Positions 36,433 to 45,213 of a stretch of DNA of 64,000 nt are shown here, in pieces. The notes below the pieces were generated by a model. The model made no database searches. It was not told where the DNA came from and worked only from the letters and a program-made list of their open reading frames with translations. How positions within the stretch are numbered: position 1 is the stretch's first letter; each line of letters begins with the position of its first letter. Location of the stretch: positions 62,001-126,000 of the forward strand of contig NZ_WMBT01000005.1 in assembly GCF_009708075.1 (NCBI RefSeq), read 5' to 3'. The translations under genes and the position numbers were made by a program. This DNA comes from Paracoccus lichenicola. Its GTDB lineage: Bacteria > Pseudomonadota > Alphaproteobacteria > Rhodobacterales > Rhodobacteraceae.

Positions 36433-37062
36433 TTATCCAAGGGCATCGACGAAGCAGCCGACGCGCTCGGCCATCACCTCGGGGGGGGTGTCGCGGTTGA
36501 AGAAATCGACCGTCCTGTTGCCGGGCAGGACCAGATAGGTGTTGGTCATGTGATCGACCAGGTAGTATTCCCCGTCTTCCGCGTCGTTGGCCTTGTAATA
36601 GTTGCGCCAGCCCTTGTTGACGGCGGCGATCTCCTCCTCGGTCCCGGTCAGGCCGATCATGTCGCCGGGAAACAGGCTGGTGAAATCGGCCACGACCTGG
36701 GGGGTGTCGCGCTTGGGATCGACGGTGACGAAGACGGTCTGCACGTCCTTGCCCCCTTCCTGCAACAGGGCGGCGGCCTCGGCGTTGCGGGCGCTGTCCA
36801 TCGGGCAGACATCGGGGCAGGAGGTATAGCCGAAATACAGAAGCGAGGGCTTGGCGAAGACCTGCTGGGCCGTGACGCGCTGCCCGTCCTGCCGCGTCAG
36901 GGTGAAATCGGTGCCGAAGGCGTCCATGCCGCCCGCCACCGCGCTGCCGCCGCATCCGGCGAATTGGTCGTCCCCCCCGCGGCTGGCCAGGTAGACCCCG
37001 CCCGACGCCAGCAGGGCCACGGCGGCAACGCATCCGATCAGCAGGATTTTCCGGTCGGCCAT
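36433..37062 (-). CDS. senC: Sco/SenC/PrrC copper chaperone protein
   Basis: Membrane-anchored thioredoxin-fold protein that helps insert copper into cytochrome c oxidase and is linked to redox signalling to RegB. The 209-residue protein has one N-terminal membrane helix (about 5-25) and the copper site Cys82 and Cys86 in SCPDVCPMD plus His171 in YLVDHMTNTYLV. The start MADRK is preceded by GGAGG. It is first in the senC-regA-hvrA run and divergent from regB. Confidence 0.93.
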   Translation of the reverse strand: MADRKILLIGCVAAVALLASGGVYLASRGGDDQFAGCGGSAVAGGMDAFGTDFTLTRQDGQRVTAQQVFAKPSLLYFGYTSCPDVCPMDSARNAEAAALLQEGGKDVQTVFVTVDPKRDTPQVVADFTSLFPGDMIGLTGTEEEIAAVNKGWRNYYKANDAEDGEYYLVDHMTNTYLVLPGNRTVDFFNRDTPPEVMAERVGCFVDALG

Positions 37063-37150
37063 GGTCGTCTCCTCCAACGGGCGCAAGCGGCGCATTGATC
37101 GCCCATCCGGCGCCGCGTATCAAGGTCCGCATCGTCGCAGCGGGGCACGC

Positions 37151-38476
37151 ATGGCCGATCCACCCTTTCCCCCTTCCGGTCCGATCGGTCCCCAGGACCC
37201 GCCCGAGGCCGAGCCGATCCGGATGCGCACGCTGGTCCTGCTGCGCTGGTTCGCCATCGCAGGCCAGTTGGCGGCGGTGATCGTGGCCCGCATCATGGGC
37301 ATCGGCTTTGCGCTGGAACCGGTGCTGGCGCTGATCGCGGCGGCCATCGCCATGAACCTGTGGCAGGTGGTGTCGCCGCCGCGCCGGACCTCGGCCCGGG
37401 GGGCGGTGGTGCAGCTGACCTTCGACGTGATCCAGATTTCCGCGCTGATGGCGCTGACCGGGGGGCTGGCCAACCCCTTCGCGCTGCTGGTCCTGGCGCC
37501 GGTGACGGTGGCCGCGACCTCGCTGGATGCCCGGGAAACGGTGGCCCTGGGCGTGGCCACGGTGGCGCTGATCTCGATCACGGCGCTGATTGCGCTGCCC
37601 TTGCATGGCGCGGACGGGCAGGAACTGACCCTGGCGCCCACGCTGGCGCTTGGCCACTGGACGGCGCTGATGATCGGGGTGGTGTTCTTTGCAGGCTATG
37701 CCCACCGCGTGACGGCGGAATTGCAGGCGACCTCGAACGCGCTGTTCGCCACGCAGATGGCCTTGGCGCGCGAACAGCGGCTCCAGCACCTGGGCGGCGT
37801 GGTGGCGGCCGCCGCGCACGAGATGGGCACGCCGCTCGCCACCATCAAGCTGATCGCGGCCGAGCTTGCGGACGAACTGGACGACCGCCCCGACCTGCAG
37901 GCCGACGCCATCGCGCTGCGCGATTCGGCGGTGCGCTGCGCGCAGATCCTGCGGTCGATGGGCCGGGCGGGCAAGGACGACCTGCACCTGCGCGCGGCCC
38001 CCCTGCGCGCGGTGCTGGAGGATGCCGCCGAACCCCATGCCGGACGCGGCCCCGCCGTCCGCATCCAGGCCGACAGCCTGGACATCCGCCGCGACCCCGC
38101 GATCATCCACGCGCTGCGCAACCTGATCCAGAACGCCGTCGATTTCGCGGCAAGCGAGGTGGTGGTCGAATCGCAGATCGGCAACGGCTGGCTTTGCGTG
38201 ACGATCCGCGACGACGGCCCCGGCTATCCCGCAGCACTTCTGTCGCGGATCGGCGATCCCTACCTGACCAGCCGGCGCGGCGGCGCGCAGCGCGAGGGAT
38301 ACGAGGGGATGGGCCTTGGCCTGTTCATCGCCAAGACGCTGCTGGAACGGTCCGGCGCGCGGCTCGGCTTTGCCAACGGGGGTCCGGGCGCGGTGGTGAC
38401 GGTGCGCTGGCCGCTGGACCGGATCGCCGCTGACGCGCGCGCGCCACTGGGCGACAATCCCGCGCAGGATGCCTGA
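37151..38476 (+). CDS. regB: Redox sensor histidine kinase RegB/PrrB
   Basis: Membrane kinase that phosphorylates RegA when the electron transport chain is reduced. The 441-residue protein has six membrane segments (about 25-185) with the quinone-binding motif GGLANPF (104-110), the H-box His223 in AAAHEMGTPLATIK, a redox-active Cys263 in SAVRCAQILRSMGRAGKDD (key part RCAQILRSM), and the N- and G-boxes in NLIQNAVDFA and GMGLGLFIAKTLLERSGA. All known regulatory residues are kept. The gene is divergent from senC, exactly as in Rhodobacter. Confidence 0.96.
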   Translation: MADPPFPPSGPIGPQDPPEAEPIRMRTLVLLRWFAIAGQLAAVIVARIMGIGFALEPVLALIAAAIAMNLWQVVSPPRRTSARGAVVQLTFDVIQISALMALTGGLANPFALLVLAPVTVAATSLDARETVALGVATVALISITALIALPLHGADGQELTLAPTLALGHWTALMIGVVFFAGYAHRVTAELQATSNALFATQMALAREQRLQHLGGVVAAAAHEMGTPLATIKLIAAELADELDDRPDLQADAIALRDSAVRCAQILRSMGRAGKDDLHLRAAPLRAVLEDAAEPHAGRGPAVRIQADSLDIRRDPAIIHALRNLIQNAVDFAASEVVVESQIGNGWLCVTIRDDGPGYPAALLSRIGDPYLTSRRGGAQREGYEGMGLGLFIAKTLLERSGARLGFANGGPGAVVTVRWPLDRIAADARAPLGDNPAQDA

Positions 38477-38538
38477 CATTTTAACTGTTCCTTAATCCCG
38501 CCCCTCCTATGGTTGCGCCAAACGTGAAGGAGCAAGGG

Positions 38539-40119
38539 ATGTCCCTGCATGGCGCCGCGCTGATCCTGATGGTGGTCCTGACGGGGGCCGCCTCGGTCCT
38601 GCTGGCGATCGTGCTGGTCCGGTGGTGGGACCGGGGTCCGGGCCGCGACCGGCCGCGCCTGCCGCAGGGGCTGGAAAGCAGCCTCAAGCCCATGGTGATG
38701 CTGTTCCGCAATCAGGTGCTGGTCGATGCGACGCCGCCCGCCCGCGCGCTTCTGGACCGCTTTTCCGCGCCCGAAGGAGACTGGACGCGCCTTCTGCAAT
38801 GGATCGGCCCGCGCTTTCCCGACGCGATCGAGGCCCTGGGCCGCATCGACCGCGCCGGACGGGTCGAATTCCTGGGCCAGGCGGGATCGGGCAGCGCGGC
38901 GCTGCGGCTGGTGGCCGAACAGATCGACGCGGGCCTTCTGCGCATCACCATCACCGACCCGCAGGCGGAATATGCGGGCATCATCGTCGATTCCATGTCC
39001 CAGCAGGCGATGGAGGAGGAACTGGACCTGCTGCGCCGCTCGCTGGACCAGACGCCGATGCTGGTCTGGCGCCAGGATGCCGAGGAACGCGTGACCTGGG
39101 CCAATGCCGCCTATCTGCGCCGCGCCGAGGCGCAGGGGGACGAACCCATCGGCTGGCCCCTGCCACGCCTGCTGGATTCGCCCCGCCCCGTGCCCGGCGC
39201 AGGCACCCGGACGCGCCGGGCGTCCTTGAACCAGAACGGCGCGGTGTCCTGGTACGATTGCCACAGCCACCAGGCGGGGGACCAGGTGATGATGTTCGCC
39301 CTGCCCGCCGACGCGGCCGTCAGCGCCGAACGGTCCTTGCGCGAATTCGTGCAGACCCTGACCAAGACCTTTGCCGACCTGCCCATCGGCCTTGCCATCT
39401 TCGACCGCCAGCGGCAGTTGCAGCTGTTCAACCCCGCGCTGATCGACCTGACCAACCTGCCCACCGGTTTCCTGACCGCGCGGCCCACGCTGTTCGACCT
39501 GCTGGACAAGCTGCGGGAACTGCGGATGGTCCCCGAACCCAAGGACTTCCGCAGCTGGCGCCAGCAGATGAGCAACCTGGAAAGCGCCGCCGCCACCGGC
39601 CACCATGTCGAGGAATGGTCCCTGCCCGGCGGCCAGACCTATCGCGTGACGGGCCGCCCCCATCCCGACGGCGCCGTGGCCTTCCTGTTCGAGGACATCA
39701 CCTCGGAAATGAGCCTGACCCGCAAGTTCCGGGCCGAGATGTCGCTCGGCCACAACATCCTAGACAATATCGGCGAGGCGGTGGCGGTCTTTTCCGCCGA
39801 GGGGCAGGTGGCGTTGACGAACCAGGTTTACCGCGACCTGTGGGCTGACGTTCCCGACAGCCTGAGGGACGCGCTGGCCTGCTGGCAGGCCGGGGCCGAG
39901 GCCGGTCCGGGACTCGAGGCGCTTCAGGCCCGGCTGGCCGGATCCGGGGAAACCCTGCGCGACAGCGGGCTGGTCAAGGGTCCGGGGGGGCAGTTGCTGG
40001 GCTGGTCGGTGACCCGGCTTCCCGCCGGGCGGCAGATGGTCCGCTTTCGCCTGCCCGACCCCGCGACACAGCCCCTGCCTGCCGAGCAGCGCCTTCTGGC
40101 GGCGGGAACGGCGGTCTAG
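38539..40119 (+). CDS. Membrane-anchored multi-PAS protein without kinase domain
   Basis: The 526-residue protein has one N-terminal membrane helix (ALILMVVLTGAASVLLAIVL) and several PAS-like segments: one about residues 150-260 (SLDQTPMLVWRQDAEERVTWANAAY), one about 290-390 (LPIGLAIFDRQRQLQLFNPAL) and one near 410-510 (ILDNIGEAVAVFSAEGQVALTN); each quoted stretch is only partly given in the motif sense. No histidine kinase, GGDEF or EAL domain follows; it ends after the third PAS. It may sense a signal and act on a separate kinase. It follows regB by 62 bp with an AAGGAG ribosome binding site. Similar PAS-only proteins occur widely in Rhodobacterales, but no role is established. Confidence 0.7.
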   Translation: MSLHGAALILMVVLTGAASVLLAIVLVRWWDRGPGRDRPRLPQGLESSLKPMVMLFRNQVLVDATPPARALLDRFSAPEGDWTRLLQWIGPRFPDAIEALGRIDRAGRVEFLGQAGSGSAALRLVAEQIDAGLLRITITDPQAEYAGIIVDSMSQQAMEEELDLLRRSLDQTPMLVWRQDAEERVTWANAAYLRRAEAQGDEPIGWPLPRLLDSPRPVPGAGTRTRRASLNQNGAVSWYDCHSHQAGDQVMMFALPADAAVSAERSLREFVQTLTKTFADLPIGLAIFDRQRQLQLFNPALIDLTNLPTGFLTARPTLFDLLDKLRELRMVPEPKDFRSWRQQMSNLESAAATGHHVEEWSLPGGQTYRVTGRPHPDGAVAFLFEDITSEMSLTRKFRAEMSLGHNILDNIGEAVAVFSAEGQVALTNQVYRDLWADVPDSLRDALACWQAGAEAGPGLEALQARLAGSGETLRDSGLVKGPGGQLLGWSVTRLPAGRQMVRFRLPDPATQPLPAEQRLLAAGTAV

Positions 40120-40146
40120 ACGCGAAGCCTGCCTCTCGGCTTGTCT

Positions 40147-40167
40147 GCGTTCTATGATGTGGAACGC
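40147..40167 (+). promoter_or_regulatory. Candidate IclR operator upstream of TRAP operon
   Basis: An inverted repeat with perfect arms GCGTTC (40147-40152) and GAACGC (40162-40167) and 9 central bases. It contains the TTCYA-N5-TRGAA pattern seen at many IclR-family operators (here TTCTA and TGGAA). It sits 165 bp before the first gene of an operon that encodes an IclR regulator. Confidence 0.5.
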
Positions 40168-40331
40168 AGGTTGACCGTAATTCCCGGCCTGATCGCGCGA
40201 TCCTGCAGTTTCCAGTTGCCAATCCGGCATTTTCCCTTCTATCCCTTATGGCGGAGGGGGCAGTTTCCAAATCCACCATGTGGACGGGGAAAGCGGCAAG
40301 AGGAGGCCGCTGCTGCCTGACGGGGGACAGG

Positions 40332-42215
40332 ATGCACCAGACGGATGCACATGCCGGTGCCGAATTGGCATTGGGCGGAATCGAGGCGCTGGCCGAACCG
40401 AAGCGCGCCGAACGCTGGATGCGCCCGGTCGAGGTCGCGGCGGCGAGCCTGCTGGTGGCGATGATCGTCACCGTGCTGGCGAACGTCTTTTTCCGCTACG
40501 TCCTGGCCAAGCCCCTGATCTGGGGGGACGAGGTCGCCTCGATCTCCTTCATCTGGATGGCGATGCTGGGCGCGGCCCTGGCCGTTGACCGGCACGAGCA
40601 CATGAAGCTGACGGTCTTCCTGCCGCTGCTGCCCGACCGTCTGGCCCGCGCAGTGGAAGTCGCGGGCAGCGTCCTGGTCTGCGTGCTGCTGCTGCGTCTG
40701 CTGCCCGTCGCCATCGAATACGCCTACGAGGAATCCTTCATCACCTCGCCCGCGCTCGGGCTGCCGATGTCCTGGCGCGCGTCCGCCCTGCCTGCGGGGA
40801 TCGGGCTGATGGCGCTGCTGATGATCCTGTCGGTCGTGCGCACCCGCGAATGGGGGGCGATCCTTGGCACGCTGGCCGTGGCCGGGATTGCCGCCGCCGC
40901 CTTGTGGTTCGCCAAGCCCGCCGTCCTCGCCTTCGGCAACTGGAACCTGCCCCTGTTCCTGGGCCTGGGCCTGTTCGCGGGCGGGCTGCTGGTGATCGGC
41001 GTTCCCATCGCCTTCTGCTTCGCCCTTGCCACGCTGGGATACCTGACCTTCGCCACCCATGCCCCGGTCTTCGTGATGATGGGGCGGATCGACGAGGGGA
41101 TGTCGTCCCTGATCCTGCTGTCGGTGCCGGTCTTCGTGCTGCTGGGCTGCATCCTGGACGCGACCGGCATGGGCCGCGCCATCGTGGGTTTCCTGGCGTC
41201 CCTGTTCGGGCACGTCAAGGCGGGGATGAGCTATGTGCTGCTGGGATCCATGTTCCTGGTGTCCGGCATCTCGGGGTCCAAGGTGTCGGACATGGCGACC
41301 GTCGCCCCCGCGCTGTTCCCCGAGATGCGCCGCCGGGGCCATTCCGCGCCGGAAATGACCGCGCTGCTGGCGACGGGCGCGGCCATGGCCGACACCGTGC
41401 CGCCCTCCATCGTGCTGATCGTGCTGGGATCGGTCGCGGGCGTGTCCATCGCGGGGCTGTTCACCAGCGGCTTCGCCATCGCCATGGTGCTGCTGGTGGT
41501 GCTGGCGATCCTCGCCCGCTGGAAGGCGCGGGGCGAGCGGATGGAGGGCGTGCGCCGCGCGTCCCTGTCGGTGATCGGCAAGACCGCCCTGATCGCCGCG
41601 CCCGCCTTGGTGCTGCCCTTCATGATCCGCAGCCTGGTCGGCGGTGGCGTCGCCACCGCGACGGAAGTGTCCACCATCGCCACCCTTTACGCCTCCATCA
41701 TCGGCGCGGTCCTTTACGGCGGCATCCCCTTGAAGCGCGTGGGTGGGATGCTGGTGGAAACCGCCGCCATGTCGGGGGCGATCCTGCTGATCCTGGGGGC
41801 CGCGTCGTCCATGGCCTGGGCGCTGACGCAATCGGGCTTCGCGCGCGACCTGATGGTGCTTGTCACCGGCCTGCCGGGCGGCTGGCTGGTGTTCATGCTG
41901 GCCTCGATCGCGATCTTCCTGGTGCTGGGCTGCGTGCTGGAAGGGCTGCCCGCCATCGTGCTGCTGGCGCCGATCATGTTCCCCATCGCGCGCGGCCTGG
42001 GGATCCACGACATCCATTACGCCATGGTGATCGTCACCGCGATGAACATCGGGTTGATGGCGCCCCCCATCGGCATCGGCTTCTACATCGCCTGCAAGAT
42101 CGCGGGCGTGCCCGCCGAACAGGTCATGGCGAGGATCTGGCCCTATCTGGCCGCGCTGATGGTGGGCCTGCTGTTCATCGCCGCCGTGCCCTGGTTCTCG
42201 ACCGCCTTGCTGTAA
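40332..42215 (+). CDS. dctM: TRAP transporter fused DctQ-DctM permease
   Basis: Na+-coupled uptake permease for an organic acid. The 627-residue protein fuses the small four-helix DctQ subunit (about 30-175; ANVFFRYVLAKPLIWGDEVA) to the large DctM subunit (about 195-627), which shows VSGISGSKVSDMATVAPAL and ATGAAMADTVPPSIVLIVLG, typical of the DctM family, and the C-terminal GLMAPPIGIGFYI. The start MHQTD at 40332 is chosen because earlier in-frame codons overlap the leader. It heads an operon with the binding protein, an IclR regulator and CoA-activating enzymes. The substrate is unknown. Confidence 0.9.
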   Translation: MHQTDAHAGAELALGGIEALAEPKRAERWMRPVEVAAASLLVAMIVTVLANVFFRYVLAKPLIWGDEVASISFIWMAMLGAALAVDRHEHMKLTVFLPLLPDRLARAVEVAGSVLVCVLLLRLLPVAIEYAYEESFITSPALGLPMSWRASALPAGIGLMALLMILSVVRTREWGAILGTLAVAGIAAAALWFAKPAVLAFGNWNLPLFLGLGLFAGGLLVIGVPIAFCFALATLGYLTFATHAPVFVMMGRIDEGMSSLILLSVPVFVLLGCILDATGMGRAIVGFLASLFGHVKAGMSYVLLGSMFLVSGISGSKVSDMATVAPALFPEMRRRGHSAPEMTALLATGAAMADTVPPSIVLIVLGSVAGVSIAGLFTSGFAIAMVLLVVLAILARWKARGERMEGVRRASLSVIGKTALIAAPALVLPFMIRSLVGGGVATATEVSTIATLYASIIGAVLYGGIPLKRVGGMLVETAAMSGAILLILGAASSMAWALTQSGFARDLMVLVTGLPGGWLVFMLASIAIFLVLGCVLEGLPAIVLLAPIMFPIARGLGIHDIHYAMVIVTAMNIGLMAPPIGIGFYIACKIAGVPAEQVMARIWPYLAALMVGLLFIAAVPWFSTALL

Positions 42216-42245
42216 ACACGTCTTATCCTTGGGAGGAGGAATTCC

Positions 42246-43262
42246 ATGACCATCAACCGCCGCGCCATCCTGCTGGGCGCCTCTGCCTGCGCGCTTGCCG
42301 CGCCCTTCATCCGGGTGCGCCCCGCGATGGCCGCCGAGTTCAGCTACAAGGTGGCGAACAACCAGCCGCTGGACCACCCCAGCAACGTCCGCCTGGCCGA
42401 GGCGCAGACCGCCATCCTGGAGGCCACCGGCGGCCGGTTCGACCTGCAGATCTTCCCGTCGAACCAGCTGGGCGCGGACACCGACGTGCTGGGCCAGCTG
42501 CGCGCGGGCGGGGTCGAATTCTTCCAGCTGTCGCCGATCATCCTGTCCACGCTGGTCCCGAACGCATCCATCAACGGCGTGGGCTTCGCCTTCCCCGACT
42601 ACGACACCGTCTGGAAGGCCATGGACGGCGAACTGGGCGCCTATGAACGCGGCCAGATCGAAGGCGCGGGCCTGGTGGTGATGGAGAGGATCTGGGACAA
42701 CGGCTTCCGCCAGATCACGTCCTCGACCAAGCCCATCGCCACGCCCGCCGACCTGGAGGGCTTCAAGATCCGCGTGCCGGTCAGCCCGCTCTGGACATCC
42801 TTGTTCACGGCCTTCGGGTCCGCCCCTGCGTCGATCAACTTCGCCGAGGTCTATACCGCCCTGCAAACCGGCATCGTCGATGGGCAGGAAAACCCGCTGG
42901 CGATCATGAAGACCGCCAAGCTGTGGGAAGTGCAGAAGTACTGTTCCATGACCAACCACATGTGGGACGGGTTCTGGATGCTGGGCAACCGCCGGGCCTG
43001 GAACGCCCTGCCCGAGGACGTGCAGCAGGCCGTGGCCGACAGCTTCAACGCCGCCGCCCTCAAGCAGCGCGCCGACATCGCCCAGATGAACGCCACCCTG
43101 CGCGGCGAGCTGGAGGCCAACGGCTTCGTCTTCAACGACGCCGATCCCAAGGCGTTCGAGGACAAGCTGCGCGAGGCGGGTTTCTATGCCGAATGGAAGA
43201 AGACCTATGGCGACGAGGCCTGGGCCATCCTGGAAGCCGCCATCGGCAGGCAGCTTGCCTGA
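42246..43262 (+). CDS. dctP: TRAP transporter solute-binding protein (DctP family)
   Basis: Periplasmic receptor of the TRAP system. The 338-residue precursor has a Tat-like signal (NRRAILLGASACALAAPFI, cut near MAA/EF) and the DctP fold with the substrate-gating Arg in LEGFKIRVPVSP and the EVYTALQTGIVDGQENP signature. It follows the permease by 30 bp with a GGGAGGAGGAATT-type ribosome binding site. Members bind C4-dicarboxylates, aromatic acids or sugar acids; the binding-site residues alone do not settle which. Its stop overlaps the IclR start. Confidence 0.93.
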   Translation: MTINRRAILLGASACALAAPFIRVRPAMAAEFSYKVANNQPLDHPSNVRLAEAQTAILEATGGRFDLQIFPSNQLGADTDVLGQLRAGGVEFFQLSPIILSTLVPNASINGVGFAFPDYDTVWKAMDGELGAYERGQIEGAGLVVMERIWDNGFRQITSSTKPIATPADLEGFKIRVPVSPLWTSLFTAFGSAPASINFAEVYTALQTGIVDGQENPLAIMKTAKLWEVQKYCSMTNHMWDGFWMLGNRRAWNALPEDVQQAVADSFNAAALKQRADIAQMNATLRGELEANGFVFNDADPKAFEDKLREAGFYAEWKKTYGDEAWAILEAAIGRQLA

Positions 43263-44047
43263 TGCGCGACGCCGCCCCCCTGGATACCGGCGGCACGCAG
43301 GCGGTGGCGCGCGCGCTGTCGCTGTTGTCGCTGGTGGGGCGGGGCGGCGCGCAGGGCCTGGGGCTGGCGCAGTTGGCGCAAGCCTCGGGCCTTGCCCGGC
43401 CCACGGCGCGGCGGCTGCTGCTGGCCCTGGGGGCGGCGCGGATGGTCGAACAGGACCGGGTGACGCGGCGATACCACCTAGGGCCGGAAACCTATCTGCT
43501 GGCGGGCTTCGCTACCGAACGCCACGGCATCGCACACCACGCGCGCGATGCCATGGTCCGGCTGGCCGAACAGACCGGCGACACGGTGCTGCTGACCGTG
43601 CCGCAGGACGACCATACCCTGTGCCTGGAACGGATCGAGGGCGATTTCCCCGTCCGCACCCATGCCCTGATGCGCGGCGACCGCAAGCCCGCAGGCGTCG
43701 GCGCGGGGGCGCTGGCGATCCTGGCCGCGCTGCCCGAGGCTGAAGCGGCGGCGCTGCTGGCCCGCGTGGTGCCGCTGGTGGGCGATCTGATGCCCGGCCT
43801 GCTGGAGGACCTGGCTTATGCCCGAACGCATGGCCATGCCCTGAACCCCGGCCGCGTCGTGGCGGGTTCCTGGGGCCTTGGGGTTGCGATACTCTGGCCC
43901 GACGGGCGGCCTGCGGGCGCGTTGTCCATCGCCGCCATCGAGAACCGCATGACCCCCGCGCGGCAAGCGGATCTCGCCGCCGCGCTGCACCGCGAGGCGC
44001 AGGCGATCGCCGCCCGCCTTGCCGATCTTGAAAGGAAAAGCGAATGA
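43262..44047 (+). CDS. IclR family transcriptional regulator
   Basis: The 261-residue protein has an N-terminal winged helix (about 10-75; LGLAQLAQASGLARPTARRLL) and a C-terminal IclR effector-binding domain (about 90-255; LYCLERIEGD-like segment HTLCLERIEGDFPVRTHAL and the pocket region GAGALAILAALP). It overlaps dctP by one base and the next gene by 4 bp (ATGA), so it lies inside the operon it probably controls. The inverted repeat at 40147-40167 is its best candidate operator. Its inducer is presumably the substrate or its CoA ester. Confidence 0.88.
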   Translation: MRDAAPLDTGGTQAVARALSLLSLVGRGGAQGLGLAQLAQASGLARPTARRLLLALGAARMVEQDRVTRRYHLGPETYLLAGFATERHGIAHHARDAMVRLAEQTGDTVLLTVPQDDHTLCLERIEGDFPVRTHALMRGDRKPAGVGAGALAILAALPEAEAAALLARVVPLVGDLMPGLLEDLAYARTHGHALNPGRVVAGSWGLGVAILWPDGRPAGALSIAAIENRMTPARQADLAAALHREAQAIAARLADLERKSE

Positions 44048-45213
44048 CCGATCCCCTGATCGTCGGCTGGGCGCATACGAAGTTCGGGCGTTCCGAGGCG
44101 CCCGACACCCTCGCCTTGATGGCCGAGGTGGCCCTGCCCGCGCTGGAGCACGCGGGCCTGACCCCCGATGCCGTGGATGGCATCTTCACGGGCGTTTACA
44201 ACAACGGCTTCCAGCGCCAGGATTTCCAGGGCGCGCTGGTCGCCATGGGCAGCCCGGAACTGGCGGGCGTGCCCTTCATGCGCACGGAAAACGCCTGCGC
44301 CACCGGATCGGCGGCGCTTTACGCGGCGGCTGACTTCATCGCATCCGGGCGCGGCAAGGTGGCCCTGGTGATCGGGGCCGAGAAGATGACGGCCATTCCC
44401 ATCGGCGACGTGGGCGGCGTCCTGCTGTCGGCAAGCTTCGTGGCCGAGGAAGGCGACACCCCCGGCGGCTTCGCAGGCGTCTTCGGCCGCATCACCGACA
44501 GCTATTTCCAGCGCAACGGCGACCGGTCCGAGGAGCTGGCGATGATCGCCGCCAAGAACCACGACAACGGCACGCGCAACCCTTATGCCCACATGCAGAA
44601 GGCCTTCGATCTGGCCTTCTGCAACACGCCGTCCGACAAGAACCCGCTGGTGGCGGGGCCGCTGCGGCGCACCGATTGTTCGCTGGTGTCGGACGGCGCC
44701 GCCGCCATCGTGCTGGCCGCGCCCGAGGTGGCCGAGACGCTCAACCGCGCCATCCGCTTCCGCGCGCGCGCCCAGGCGGGCGACATGCTGGCCCTGTCGC
44801 GCCGCGACCCGACCGAATTCGCGGGCGCGCACCGGGTCTGGCGGCAGGCGCTGGACCAGGCGGGGCTGGCGATCACCGACCTGTCGCTGGTCGAAACCCA
44901 CGACTGCTTCACCACCGCCGAGATGATCGAATACGAGGCCATGGGCCTTGCCCCGCGCGGCCAAGGCTGGCGCGTGATCCGCGAGGGCACCACGCGCATG
45001 GACGGCAAGCTGCCCGTGAACCCCTCGGGCGGGTTGAAGTCGCGCGGCCATCCCATCGGTGCGACCGGCGTCAGCCAGCACGTCATGGCCGCGATGCAGC
45101 TGACCGGGGACGCGGGCGCGATGCAGGTGCCGGGGGCCACCCTGGCGGGCGTCTTCAACATGGGCGGCACGGCGGTCGCCAACTACTGCTCGATCCTGGA
45201 ACGCGAGAAATGA
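44044..45213 (+). CDS. Thiolase family protein (SCP2/acetyl-CoA acetyltransferase-like)
   Basis: The 389-residue protein belongs to the SCP2-type thiolases. The acylated Cys85 lies in ENACATGSAALY, and the C-terminal ETHDCFTTAEM and PSGGLKSRGHPIGATG blocks supply the other catalytic residues. Such proteins cleave 3-ketoacyl-CoAs or condense acyl-CoAs and usually need an OB-fold DUF35 partner; none is nearby, but a double-PPC protein is encoded two genes on. The start ATGA overlaps the IclR stop. The substrate is not known. Confidence 0.85.
   Translation: MTDPLIVGWAHTKFGRSEAPDTLALMAEVALPALEHAGLTPDAVDGIFTGVYNNGFQRQDFQGALVAMGSPELAGVPFMRTENACATGSAALYAAADFIASGRGKVALVIGAEKMTAIPIGDVGGVLLSASFVAEEGDTPGGFAGVFGRITDSYFQRNGDRSEELAMIAAKNHDNGTRNPYAHMQKAFDLAFCNTPSDKNPLVAGPLRRTDCSLVSDGAAAIVLAAPEVAETLNRAIRFRARAQAGDMLALSRRDPTEFAGAHRVWRQALDQAGLAITDLSLVETHDCFTTAEMIEYEAMGLAPRGQGWRVIREGTTRMDGKLPVNPSGGLKSRGHPIGATGVSQHVMAAMQLTGDAGAMQVPGATLAGVFNMGGTAVANYCSILEREK

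Noticed and set aside
37087..37138. RegA-like half-sites (GCGGC near 37087, GTCGC near 37134) between senC and regB
   Set aside because: Spacing and partner half-sites are too degenerate against GCGGC-N5-GTCGC in such GC-rich DNA.
36317..38479. Open frame running antisense through regB
   Set aside because: Conflicts with regB, regA and senC, all confidently identified; the translation is repetitive and His/Arg rich.
40239..42959. 906-codon open frame antisense to the TRAP genes
   Set aside because: His-, Gln- and Asp-rich shadow of hydrophobic membrane codons; no homologous feature.
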